DNA from: Bacteroidota bacterium
Lineage (GTDB): Bacteria; Bacteroidota; Bacteroidia; Bacteroidales; FEN-979
Length of the DNA: 11,971 nt
Assembly: GCA_026391755.1 (NCBI GenBank)
Contig: JAPLDN010000312.1
Location: 1-11,971, forward strand
Direction of reading: 5' to 3'
The position numbers and the translations under genes were made by a program. Shown piece by piece: positions 6,003 through 11,971 of the stretch; the first letter of the stretch is position 1, and the number at the start of each line of letters is the position of its first letter. The notes beneath the pieces are model-generated. The model searched no databases. It saw only the letters and a list, made by a program, of their open reading frames with translations, and was not told where the DNA came from.

Positions 6003-6986
6003 ATGAAAGAACAAATCCGCCAGCAAGCAATTAACCTTGGTTTTTCCGTTTGTGGTTTTGCGTCGGCTGCACCGCTCGATAATCTTAAGAAATTCTACGA
6101 TGGATTCCTGGGCGAGCACCGCCAGGCTGCCATGGGCTATCTTGAACGGTATGCAGCCCAGCGGCTGGATCCTTCCCTCCTGCTCTCTGGAGTGAAAACC
6201 GTGATTGCAGTCCTTATGAACTACTATCCCCCGCGACTTATTCCCGAGGAAGATAATTTCATTCTTTCAAAGTATGCACCCGCAAAACGATATCCGCCCT
6301 TTATAAAAAGAAGATTGGAACCCCTGGCCAGGTTTATTGCGACAACAGGTATGGATATCCGGTCAAAGATATACGTCGATTCAGGGCCTGTACTTGAAAA
6401 AGCCTGGGCCCAGCGTTGCGGGGTCGGCTGGCAGGGAAAGCATACGATTCTCATCAATCCAAAGGCTGGTTCGTATTTCTACATTGGAATTATCCTTACT
6501 ACACTGGACCTGGAACCTGACCCGGCCGAGACAGATCATTGCGGAAGTTGCAGCAGATGCATGGACGCCTGCCCTACCGGGGCAATTGACAGGCCTTACC
6601 AGCTCGATATCAGCAGATGCATTACCTATTGTACCTCTGTTAAAAATGCCGTAATGCCCGGGGAGGTCCTCAGGAATTTAAAAGGAAGGATCTACGGCTG
6701 CGATATATGCCAGGATGTTTGTCCGTACAACCGTTTCGCTACACCCACCTTGGAAACACATTTTCATCCCCACGAAGCCCTTTTTAAAATGCGCAGAAAA
6801 GACTGGTTAGACCTCAGCCGGGAACAATTCGACCTGATTTTTGCAGGGACTTCCGTTGAGGAAAAAGGCTACGAGCATCTGATGAGGAACATTATGAATG
6901 TGTCACTTATCACTTCTTCTCTCCCCACTGATAGCTGTCCACCTCCAGTCCCGCAAGGGTCAGCGCCCGGTCAACAACCGTCATAA
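6003..6986 (+). CDS. queG: Epoxyqueuosine reductase QueG
   Basis: QueG carries out the last step of queuosine synthesis, the cobalamin-dependent reduction of epoxyqueuosine to queuosine in the wobble position of tRNAs with GUN anticodons. The catalytic Asp is in IYVDSGPVLEKAWA (Asp126), followed by GWQGKHTILINPKAGS (142-157). Two 4Fe-4S clusters are bound by CGSCSRCMDACPTGA (Cys180, 183, 186, 190), Cys206 (SRCITYC) and CDICQDVCPYNR (Cys233, 236, 240). After the HEAT-like C-terminal segment GYEHLMRNIMNVS (289-301), the last 26 residues are Pro/Ser-rich and overlap the ubiX coding region on the opposite strand; they are probably dispensable. The ATG at 6003 has AAGG four bases upstream. It may be cotranscribed with ruvB. 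Confidence 0.96.
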   Translation: MKEQIRQQAINLGFSVCGFASAAPLDNLKKFYDGFLGEHRQAAMGYLERYAAQRLDPSLLLSGVKTVIAVLMNYYPPRLIPEEDNFILSKYAPAKRYPPFIKRRLEPLARFIATTGMDIRSKIYVDSGPVLEKAWAQRCGVGWQGKHTILINPKAGSYFYIGIILTTLDLEPDPAETDHCGSCSRCMDACPTGAIDRPYQLDISRCITYCTSVKNAVMPGEVLRNLKGRIYGCDICQDVCPYNRFATPTLETHFHPHEALFKMRRKDWLDLSREQFDLIFAGTSVEEKGYEHLMRNIMNVSLITSSLPTDSCPPPVPQGSAPGQQPS

Positions 6987-7476
6987 CAACCTCATTTATA
7001 GTTGCCGGCTTTGAGTAATAGGATGGCGAAGCCGGGCAAATGACAGCACCTGCTTCGGCAAGGAGTTTCATATTGTTCAGGTGGATGAGGTTGTACGGGG
7101 CCTCACGCGGTACGAGAACAAGCTTTCTTTTTTCCTTTAAAATAACATCCGCGGCGCGGGTCATGAGGTCGTCCGACACGCCTGAAGCAATGCGGCCGAG
7201 GGTTCCCATGGAGCAGGGACAGATGATCATGGCGGTGTATCCTGAAGAACCCGAGGCCATGGGCGCAAAGAAATCATTGGGCTTATATATAGTGAATGGC
7301 AGGGATGCAAGTTCAATCGGGCCTAACTCAAACTCCCACACCTTTCTTGCATTGTTTGAAAACACCACCGAAACGTCTTTCAGCTGCCTGCTCAGCCCGA
7401 CCAGTTTCTCAAGAAGCAGCTTTCCGTATATAGAACCGGAAGCCCCTGTGATACCTATGATCAGTTTAGTGTTCAA
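6910..7476 (-). CDS. ubiX: Flavin prenyltransferase UbiX
   Basis: UbiX attaches a dimethylallyl group to reduced FMN, making the prenylated flavin cofactor used by UbiD-type decarboxylases. The protein has 188 residues. It shows the N-terminal flavin-binding loop IGITGASGSIYG (7-18), PCSMGTLGRIASGVSDDLMTR (87-107) and LVPREAPYN (121-129), then CPASPSYYSKP near the C terminus, all typical of the family. The start codon is TTG at 7476-7474: there is no ATG before residue 73, and starting later would remove GITGASG. AAAGGA lies about ten bases upstream. It follows the beta-barrel gene by 21 bases and is probably cotranscribed. No ubiD is in the window. Its last 77 bases overlap queG tail to tail. 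Confidence 0.95.
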   Translation of the reverse strand: MNTKLIIGITGASGSIYGKLLLEKLVGLSRQLKDVSVVFSNNARKVWEFELGPIELASLPFTIYKPNDFFAPMASGSSGYTAMIICPCSMGTLGRIASGVSDDLMTRAADVILKEKRKLVLVPREAPYNLIHLNNMKLLAEAGAVICPASPSYYSKPATINEVVMTVVDRALTLAGLEVDSYQWGEKK

Positions 7477-7497
7477 ACCCTGATTCCTTTATTTACT

Positions 7498-8127
7498 TTA
7501 AAATTCGAACTTCTTAAAATCCCAGGAAAACGTCAAAGATAATACATTATTATACTGCCCGGTCTCAAAGAGAATATGCCTGTAACCGGGAGGCTCCGGA
7601 TCGGCCGGCACACGAATCGAAAGCAGGGAGTAGTTGAAACGGAAACCGGCCTTGAGATGGTGTGAAATATAGCAGCTGAAACCGAGTATACCGCTAAGAG
7701 TGACCGGCCGCAATGCAACTGTGTTCGTGGTCGGTAAGCCATCGGTTTCTTCCAATGATCCGAGCAATACATCGAAAGCCGGACCGGCTTCAACCTGGAA
7801 CCTTTTGGCAAACGTGTACTGATACAAGACCGGGATCTCAAGATAATGTATCCTCAGCAAATAGGAATGATCCCCTGCCCCACTGTCGGGATTGGAAGCC
7901 CTTCGGCTCCCCTTTTGAAAATACTCCATCTCCATCTGGAACGAAGAATGAGGTGAAACCCTCAGGTAAACATAGGCTCCTGCCTGGTATCCAATCTTGT
8001 GATACCCTTCGTAAGTATCCCCGTCAACCTGGCTTACATTCCCCCCTAACAGTACCCCGCCATTGAATTTCTGGGAATAACCAATCAGAGGTAATATGAA
8101 AAGTATTAACAGTAAGGTTCTTTGCAT
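7498..8127 (-). CDS. Outer-membrane beta-barrel (porin-like) protein
   Basis: This 209-residue protein has a cleavable signal peptide (MQRTLLLILFILPLIGYSQ, about 1-19). A series of alternating amphipathic strands follows: GGVLLGGNVSQVDGD, YQAGAYVYLRVSP, SFQMEMEYFQKGS, LRIHYLEIPVLYQYTF, RFQVEAGPAFDVLLG and LKAGFRFNYSLLSI, ending with aromatic residues (SWDFKKFEF). This is the pattern of the small Bacteroidota outer-membrane beta-barrel proteins annotated as porin family or OMP_b-brl. A substrate cannot be assigned. The ATG at 8127 gives a correct signal peptide. The gene is divergent from a two-component system and shares its promoter region, so it may be a regulated target; that is inference. 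ubiX follows 21 bases downstream. Confidence 0.85.
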   Translation of the reverse strand: MQRTLLLILFILPLIGYSQKFNGGVLLGGNVSQVDGDTYEGYHKIGYQAGAYVYLRVSPHSSFQMEMEYFQKGSRRASNPDSGAGDHSYLLRIHYLEIPVLYQYTFAKRFQVEAGPAFDVLLGSLEETDGLPTTNTVALRPVTLSGILGFSCYISHHLKAGFRFNYSLLSIRVPADPEPPGYRHILFETGQYNNVLSLTFSWDFKKFEF

Positions 8128-8155
8128 GATCGCTGCGGTTTACCAGGATGTAACG

Positions 8156-8172
8156 CAAATTTCATAAATTTG
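8156..8172. promoter_or_regulatory. Symmetric divergent promoter/operator palindrome
   Basis: CAAATTT (8156-8162) and AAATTTG (8166-8172) are perfect inverted arms around CAT. Read on the plus strand the right side gives TAAATTTG (8165-8172), a full TAnnTTTG -7 element about 21 bases before the response-regulator ATG. Read on the minus strand it gives GAAATTTG, a one-mismatch -7 element for the beta-barrel gene. Neither strand has TTG at the ideal distance. The palindrome could bind a dimeric regulator. Confidence 0.6.
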
Positions 8173-8193
8173 TTGGATCAACGTAATTCCTTT

Positions 8194-8880
8194 ATGGAAA
8201 ACAAAGATACCATTATTCTGCTGGTCGATGACGAAGCCGATATCCTCGAGTTCTTAGGGTATAACCTGGCCAAGGAGGGTTTTCAGATATTGAAGGCAAA
8301 AAACGGCCAGAAAGCGCTCGAGCAGGCTTCTGAACATAAGCCCCACCTGATCATTCTGGATATAATGATGCCGGGTCTCGATGGTATTGAAACCTGCAAC
8401 CAGCTGCGCAAGATTCCAGGAATGCAGGATTCGCTGATCGTTTTTCTGACCGCCCGGGGAGAGGATTATTCCCAGATTGCAGGTTTCGAAGCCGGGGCCG
8501 ACGATTACATTACCAAACCGATTAAACCGAAAGTCCTCATCAGCCGTATACAGGCATTCCTCCGCAGATTCAGGCATATCCCCGAGATCTCAGGGAAGAT
8601 TGTAACAAAAGAATTCACAGTAGACCAGGAGAAATACAGGGTGGTGAAGAACGATGAGGAGATCATCCTGGCCCGGAAAGAATTTGAGATACTGCAGCTG
8701 CTTGTTTCCAAACCGAATAAAGTATTTACCCGCGAAGATATCTTCACCAGCATATGGGGAGAAAATGTCATTGTGGGAGACCGTACCATTGACGTACATA
8801 TCAGGAGGATACGCGAAAAAGTCGGGACCGAGCGTATCAAAACCATTAAAGGAGTCGGATATAAATATGATGAGGAATGA
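8194..8880 (+). CDS. OmpR/PhoB-family response regulator
   Basis: This 228-residue cytoplasmic DNA-binding regulator starts at the ATG at 8194 (MENKDTIILLVDDE). An upstream TTG in frame at 8122 would add 24 residues, but that stretch lies over the promoter palindrome and precedes the first strand of the receiver fold. In the receiver domain (1-120) the acidic pair is Asp12-Asp13, the phosphorylated Asp56 sits in LIILDIMMPG, and Thr86 and Lys108 complete the active site. The C-terminal winged helix (about 130-226) has the OmpR pattern FEILQLLVSKPNKVFTRED, then DRTIDVHIRRIREKVG and IKTIKGVGYKY. The stop overlaps the kinase start (ATGA, 8877-8880), so the two are coupled and form a cognate pair resembling PhoB/PhoR. 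Confidence 0.96.
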   Translation: MENKDTIILLVDDEADILEFLGYNLAKEGFQILKAKNGQKALEQASEHKPHLIILDIMMPGLDGIETCNQLRKIPGMQDSLIVFLTARGEDYSQIAGFEAGADDYITKPIKPKVLISRIQAFLRRFRHIPEISGKIVTKEFTVDQEKYRVVKNDEEIILARKEFEILQLLVSKPNKVFTREDIFTSIWGENVIVGDRTIDVHIRRIREKVGTERIKTIKGVGYKYDEE

Positions 8881-9935
8881 AATTTCATGACCCCCGTGTG
8901 CTTTCTCTGCTGAATGCTTCGGCTGTAACTGCCGGGTATATTATACTGTTCTTTTTCTCATCCTGGATCCTGTATCCTGCATCGCTGGAAGGATTTGCAA
9001 TGTATGGCATGCTTTTCGTAACCGGCGGATTGCTGTTTGCCGGGACCTACTTTTTCTTCCGGTATACTGTGGATAAGTTTATCTATTCAAGGATCCGCCT
9101 GATCTATAAGTCGATTTACAGCATAAAAACTCAGAAAACCGACCGCAAGGGGATTCGTTCAAACCGGAATATCCTTGACAATGTTGAACAGGAGGTGACT
9201 GATTGGGGGGAGGAAAAACAAAAGGAAATCGAACGCCTGAAACAGCTTGAGGAATACCGCAAAGATTTTATCGGCAATGTTTCCCATGAGCTGAAAACCC
9301 CTTTGTTCAATGTCCAGGGTTATGTTTCCACTTTATTGGAGGGCGGATTGGATGATCCCAGCATCAATAAGGAGTACCTGAGGCGAACAGAAGTCAGCGT
9401 GGAAAGGCTCATAAAAATCGTTGAAGATCTTGGAGAGATCGCCCAGCTTGAGTCAGGACAGATGTACCTGAACAAAGTCCGCTTTGATATAGTTGCCGTG
9501 ACCCATGAAGTAGTTGAGATGCTTGAAATGAAAGCACACGAGAAGGAAATCCAGGTACTGATAAACCAGCCTGACAAGACCATGTGGGTCCATGCCGACC
9601 GGGACAAGATCCGCCAGGTTCTCACAAATATTATTGATAATTCGATCCGCTATGGCTTAGATCAGAATGGTCGCACCAAGATCAGCTTCTTTGATATGGA
9701 CGAGAACATACTTGTTGAAGTTACCGACAACGGCATCGGCATTGACCAGGACGACCTCCCCAGGGTTTTTGAACGCTTTTACCGTACCCCACGGGGCCGG
9801 GAAGTCTCGGGTAAAGGCAAAGGCCTGGGTCTCGCTATCGTAAAACACATCATCGAAGCCCACCAGCAAACAATCAATGTGCGAAGCACGGTTGGCGTGG
9901 GAACAACGTTCGGGTTTACTTTGAGGAAAGCATAG
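8877..9935 (+). CDS. PhoR-like membrane sensor histidine kinase
   Basis: This 352-residue kinase is the partner of the regulator directly upstream (4-base overlap). Two membrane helices (about 11-33 and 41-63) are joined by only about seven residues, so there is no periplasmic sensor domain, and no HAMP or PAS domain is recognisable. A charged helical linker leads to HisKA with the phosphorylated His137 in FIGNVSHELKTPL. HATPase_c follows, with N box NIIDNSIRYG (251-260), G1 DNGIGID (284-290), F box FERFYR and G2 GKGKGLGLAIVKHI (312-325). It autophosphorylates His137 and passes the phosphate to Asp56 of the regulator. With so little outside the membrane, the signal is probably sensed in the bilayer or through a partner protein. 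The stop TAG begins a heptamer array. Confidence 0.95.
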   Translation: MKFHDPRVLSLLNASAVTAGYIILFFFSSWILYPASLEGFAMYGMLFVTGGLLFAGTYFFFRYTVDKFIYSRIRLIYKSIYSIKTQKTDRKGIRSNRNILDNVEQEVTDWGEEKQKEIERLKQLEEYRKDFIGNVSHELKTPLFNVQGYVSTLLEGGLDDPSINKEYLRRTEVSVERLIKIVEDLGEIAQLESGQMYLNKVRFDIVAVTHEVVEMLEMKAHEKEIQVLINQPDKTMWVHADRDKIRQVLTNIIDNSIRYGLDQNGRTKISFFDMDENILVEVTDNGIGIDQDDLPRVFERFYRTPRGREVSGKGKGLGLAIVKHIIEAHQQTINVRSTVGVGTTFGFTLRKA

Positions 9936-9971
9936 AACCGTGAACCGTGACTCGTGAACCGGTTCACGGTC
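9935..9971. repeat. Heptamer array with inverted arm between convergent genes
   Basis: From the G of the kinase stop codon the sequence runs in 7-base steps: GAACCGT (9935-9941), GAACCGT (9942-9948), GACTCGT (9949-9955), GAACCGG (9956-9962). An inverted arm TTCACGG follows. It contains a perfect 16-base palindrome CGTGAACCGGTTCACG (9953-9968). An alternative hairpin pairs ACCGTGAACC (9937-9946) with GGTTCACGGT (9961-9970) around a 14-base loop. It fills the whole gap to the stop of the convergent prenyl synthase gene and could act as a terminator, with pyrimidine-rich sequence following on the plus strand. Confidence 0.85.
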
Positions 9972-10946
9972 TTATTTCTCTCTTTCAGTAGAATACATCA
10001 GCAGCTGCTTAAGAGATTTCCTGTATTCATTATCAGGGAATCCTTCGAGGATATCGAGAGCCCTGCCCCGGTATTCAAGCATTTTTTCATGGGCATATTT
10101 CAGTCCGCCGGCCGATTCCACTTTTGCGATCAGTTCAGCAACACGTTTCTGATCATTATGATGATTCTTTACCGTGCTGATGATATGGCGTTTTACGCCC
10201 CTGGCCGATTGTTTAAGAAGGTAGATCAGGGGTAATGTCATTTTTTGCTCCCTTATATCGGCAGCGCCGGGTTTGCCAGTGGCATTATGCTTTTCGTAAT
10301 CAAAAAGATCATCCCTGATCTGGAAGGCGGTACCGGCCAGTTCACCAAACTGCCACATCTTCTGCTGGATATCGCGGTCATTGGTGGTAGTAGCAGCCCC
10401 GGTAGCACAGCAGGAGGCAATGAGCGAGGCCGTCTTCTTACGAATAATTTCAAAATAAACTTCTTCTTCTATATCCAGCCTGCGCGCCTTTTCGATCTGT
10501 AAAAGCTCGCCTTCACTCATTTCCCTCACTGCATCAGAGACGATTTTGAGAAGGCGGAATTCATCTTTCTCCAAAGAAACAAGCAGCCCCTTCGACAATA
10601 AGTAATCCCCTACCAGCACGGCAATTTTATTTTTCCATAAGGCATTGATGGAAAAGAATCCCCGCCTCAGGTTCGAGTCGTCCACAACATCGTCGTGCAC
10701 CAGGGTGGCGGTATGCAGCAGTTCTATCATGGAAGCGGCGGTATACGTGCTTTCATTGATTGGCCCGTGAAGTCCGGCCGAGAGAAAGACAAACATAGGC
10801 CTCATCTGCTTGCCTTTGCGTTTGAGAATGTACCGGGTTACGGTATCCAGCAGGGGGACCGGGCTCTTCATCGAAGCCATGAAGCTTTTCTCAAAGCTTT
10901 CTATATGCTCCCTGATGGGTTGTTTTATATCGGATAACGTTGTCAA
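9972..10946 (-). CDS. Long-chain all-trans polyprenyl diphosphate synthase
   Basis: This enzyme condenses isopentenyl diphosphate units onto an allylic primer to make the prenyl chain, here probably the menaquinone tail. The 324-residue length is typical. Motifs are KGKQMRP (44-50, substrate binding), first Asp-rich motif DDVVD (85-89) in LVHDDVVDDSNLRRG, KTASLI (171-176), and second Asp-rich motif DDLFD (212-216) in FQIRDDLFDYE, followed by GKPGAADIREQKMTLPLI. The fifth residue before the first motif is Ala80, a small side chain, which in this family goes with long products. The start codon is TTG (10946-10944): the only nearby ATG (10965) is out of frame, and Bacteroidota homologues begin with a similar MxTLxDIKxP. 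The exact chain length cannot be read from sequence. Confidence 0.94.
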   Translation of the reverse strand: MTTLSDIKQPIREHIESFEKSFMASMKSPVPLLDTVTRYILKRKGKQMRPMFVFLSAGLHGPINESTYTAASMIELLHTATLVHDDVVDDSNLRRGFFSINALWKNKIAVLVGDYLLSKGLLVSLEKDEFRLLKIVSDAVREMSEGELLQIEKARRLDIEEEVYFEIIRKKTASLIASCCATGAATTTNDRDIQQKMWQFGELAGTAFQIRDDLFDYEKHNATGKPGAADIREQKMTLPLIYLLKQSARGVKRHIISTVKNHHNDQKRVAELIAKVESAGGLKYAHEKMLEYRGRALDILEGFPDNEYRKSLKQLLMYSTEREK

Positions 10947-10975
10947 AAATCCTGAGTTCAGGCATTAAAAATAAT

Positions 10976-11012
10976 CATTTTCCACTTGCAGTAGGTAAGT
11001 CCGGGGAAAATG
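10976..11012. repeat. Inverted repeat upstream of the radical SAM gene
   Basis: CATTTTCC (10976-10983) pairs with GGAAAATG (11005-11012), and inside it ACTT (10984-10987) pairs with AAGT (10997-11000), leaving a 9-base loop and a CCGG bulge. It lies in the 95-base divergent spacer between the prenyl synthase and radical SAM genes. Just downstream GAATTTTG (11015-11022) is a one-mismatch -7 element for the radical SAM gene, without a well-spaced TTG. The hairpin may be an operator or chance. Confidence 0.4.
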
Positions 11013-11041
11013 TGGAATTTTGCAGTACCGAATCCCTTACT

Positions 11042-11818
11042 ATGCCTTTCCTGTTCCATGATGTGATTTTCGGGCCTGTGCGCAGCCGCCGCCTTGGTCT
11101 CTCGCTGGGGATCAACCTGCTTCCCTTGCACAGTAAATTCTGTTCGTTCAATTGTATTTATTGTGAATGCGGATGGACCCCTGCCCCGGCCCGGGAAGGT
11201 ATGGAGCTACCCACACGCGCCATTGTAGCCTCCTTCCTGGAAGAAAAACTTAAAGAGCTTGCAAAGAAAAATTACCTGCCCGATGCCATTACCTATGCAG
11301 GGAACGGAGAGCCTACGCTGCATCCTGAATTCAGCGGGATCGTCGATGATACAACAAGGCTGAGGAACCAGTATTCCCCTCATTCAAAAGTATGTGTCCT
11401 GAGCAACGCAAGCCGTATCCATGACCCTTCGGTATTTGAAGCCCTGCTAAAACTGGATAATAATATCCTTAAGCTGGATGCCGGCACCGAAAAGACTTTC
11501 AGGGTCCTGAACAATCCCGTTGAATCTTTTGATTTTGCCAGGATGATCAGCGACCTGGAAAAATTCAAGGGGAACCTGATCATACAGAGCATGTTCCTGA
11601 AAGGGGTTTATAATGGCGCAACTGTGGACAATACCACCGCACGGGAAGTGGGGGAATGGATAGGACACCTTAAGGTCATCCGCCCGAAAGCAGTCATGAT
11701 ATACCCTATTGCAAGGGCTACCCCTGCGCATGGGCTTGAGAAGATCGGGAGGGAGGAATTGGAACGGATTGCTGTTCGTGCAAGACAAGAAGGTTTGGAA
11801 GTGAAAGTATATGATTAG
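11042..11818 (+). CDS. Radical SAM protein of unknown substrate
   Basis: From the ATG at 11042 the protein has 258 residues. It opens FGPVRSRRLGLSLGINLLP (10-28), followed by the 4Fe-4S-binding CxxxCxxC motif FCSFNCIYC (Cys34, Cys38, Cys41), which cleaves S-adenosylmethionine to a 5'-deoxyadenosyl radical. AGNGEPTLHP (86-95) supplies the SAM-binding GGE-like motif, and SNAS, LKLDAG and IQSMFLKG are later strands of the partial TIM barrel. The FGPVxSRRLG start is characteristic of a widespread conserved radical SAM group (COG0731-like) whose substrate is not known to me. The frame stays open upstream to a TTG at 10940, but the extra 34 residues have no family character and run over the divergent prenyl synthase start, so I reject them. 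Confidence 0.9.
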   Translation: MPFLFHDVIFGPVRSRRLGLSLGINLLPLHSKFCSFNCIYCECGWTPAPAREGMELPTRAIVASFLEEKLKELAKKNYLPDAITYAGNGEPTLHPEFSGIVDDTTRLRNQYSPHSKVCVLSNASRIHDPSVFEALLKLDNNILKLDAGTEKTFRVLNNPVESFDFARMISDLEKFKGNLIIQSMFLKGVYNGATVDNTTAREVGEWIGHLKVIRPKAVMIYPIARATPAHGLEKIGREELERIAVRARQEGLEVKVYD

Positions 11819-11823
11819 TTATT

Positions 11824-11872
11824 CAGATGTCGGATGTCAGACATCAGAAATCCGACATCTGACATCTGACAA
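11824..11872. repeat. Heptamer array with inverted arm, 7 units
   Basis: Exactly seven 7-base units run from 11824 to 11872. They begin CAGATGT and CGGATGT, switch at 11838 through CAGACAT and CAGAAAT, and continue as CCGACAT, CTGACAT and CTGACAA, the second half being largely the inverse of the first. An 11-base-pair stem forms between TCAGATGTCGG (11823-11833) and CCGACATCTGA (11852-11862). The array starts five bases after the radical SAM stop codon and ends nine bases before the next ATG. There is no T-run, so ordinary termination is uncertain. Confidence 0.88.
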
Positions 11873-11881
11873 AATTCGTAC

Positions 11882-11971
11882 ATGCTATACTATCCCTCAA
11901 AAATATGGCTGGCCTTTGGTGAAACCCTCAAGGGGAATAAAGAGATCCTTGAATGGCTGTTGAAAAACGGG
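11882..11971 (+). CDS. Unknown protein, N-terminal 30 residues (partial)
   Basis: An ATG at 11882 opens a frame that runs to the window end (MLYYPSKIWLAFGETLKGN, then KEILEWLLKNG). The piece is rich in Trp and Leu and looks soluble and helical, with no signal peptide. I cannot assign a family from 30 residues. The closing WLLKNG is reminiscent of helical repeat proteins, but this is only an impression. No TAnnTTTG promoter lies just upstream, and the radical SAM gene ends 63 bases before it across a heptamer hairpin, so it may be read from the same transcript. Confidence 0.6.
   Translation, partial: MLYYPSKIWLAFGETLKGNKEILEWLLKNG

Noticed and set aside
5930..6034. Small open frame of 34 codons (MDFSGDSS...) overlapping the queG start.
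   Set aside because: No ribosome-binding site, and it lies in the inverted repeat; the composition follows from the palindrome.
8122..8193. N-terminal extension of the response regulator to the TTG at 8122.
   Set aside because: The extra residues overlap the promoter palindrome, and the receiver fold starts at MENKDTIILLVDDE.
10951..10962. CCTGA-GT-TCAGG hairpin hiding a Shine-Dalgarno sequence of the prenyl synthase.
   Set aside because: The AGGA lies only three bases from the TTG and Shine-Dalgarno use is weak in this phylum; five base pairs with a two-base loop is not stable.
10940..11041. N-terminal extension of the radical SAM protein to the TTG at 10940.
   Set aside because: It lacks family character and runs over the divergent prenyl synthase start; the ATG at 11042 sits just before the conserved FGPVxSRRLG.
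1..11971. Mobile element, prophage or defence island.
   Set aside because: No integrase, transposase, toxin, nuclease or phage gene is seen; all complete genes except the coiled-coil protein fit known, mostly core families.

Overview
This window looks like the chromosome of a Bacteroidota bacterium, probably of the Bacteroidales/Marinilabiliales type. The promoters I can find follow the Bacteroidota pattern (a -7 element TAnnTTTG, with TTG about 19-21 bases upstream). Shine-Dalgarno sequences are weak or absent, and RuvB, the tandem universal stress proteins and the radical SAM protein read like Bacteroidota homologues. There is no phage, transposase, CRISPR array or defence gene: the protein content is core housekeeping. 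The unusual material lies between the genes.

Layout. Positions 1-173 hold the 3' end of a sensor histidine kinase, followed by a terminator usable on both strands (207-248) and tRNA-Arg(CCG) on the minus strand (259-332). A membrane coiled-coil protein of unknown function (427-1290, minus) follows. After a repeat-containing divergent promoter region comes class II fructose-bisphosphate aldolase (1557-2636, plus). Convergent to it is a minus-strand cluster: a tandem universal stress protein, a small SPOR-domain secreted protein and a second tandem universal stress protein (2677-4809). Divergent from that cluster are ruvB (4893-5915) and queG (6003-6986) on the plus strand. The 3' end of queG overlaps the 3' end of ubiX (6910-7476, minus) by 77 bases; ubiX lies downstream of an outer-membrane beta-barrel gene (7498-8127, minus). 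Divergent from the barrel gene is a PhoB/PhoR-like two-component pair (8194-9935, plus). A long-chain polyprenyl diphosphate synthase (9972-10946, minus), a radical SAM protein (11042-11818, plus) and the first 30 codons of an unknown gene (11882 onward) close the window.

How the genes relate. Aldolase serves glycolysis. RuvB and QueG act in recombination and tRNA modification. UbiX and the polyprenyl synthase both work in prenyl and quinone chemistry but are separated by the two-component operon. That operon shares a symmetric promoter palindrome with the outer-membrane gene, so the barrel may be one of its targets.

Most notable signal. At four intergenic sites (361-430, 2636-2656, 9935-9971 and 11824-11872) there are short arrays with strict 7-base periodicity. 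Each site uses a different heptamer. Three arrays start at the stop codon of the upstream gene and two include an inverted arm; a third inverted arm is possible. Two of the sites, 9.6 kb apart, share a 14-base palindromic core with one mismatch. A fifth site (1391-1441) carries a 17-base tandem repeat. I know of no named element matching this, and it is my main candidate for something undescribed.
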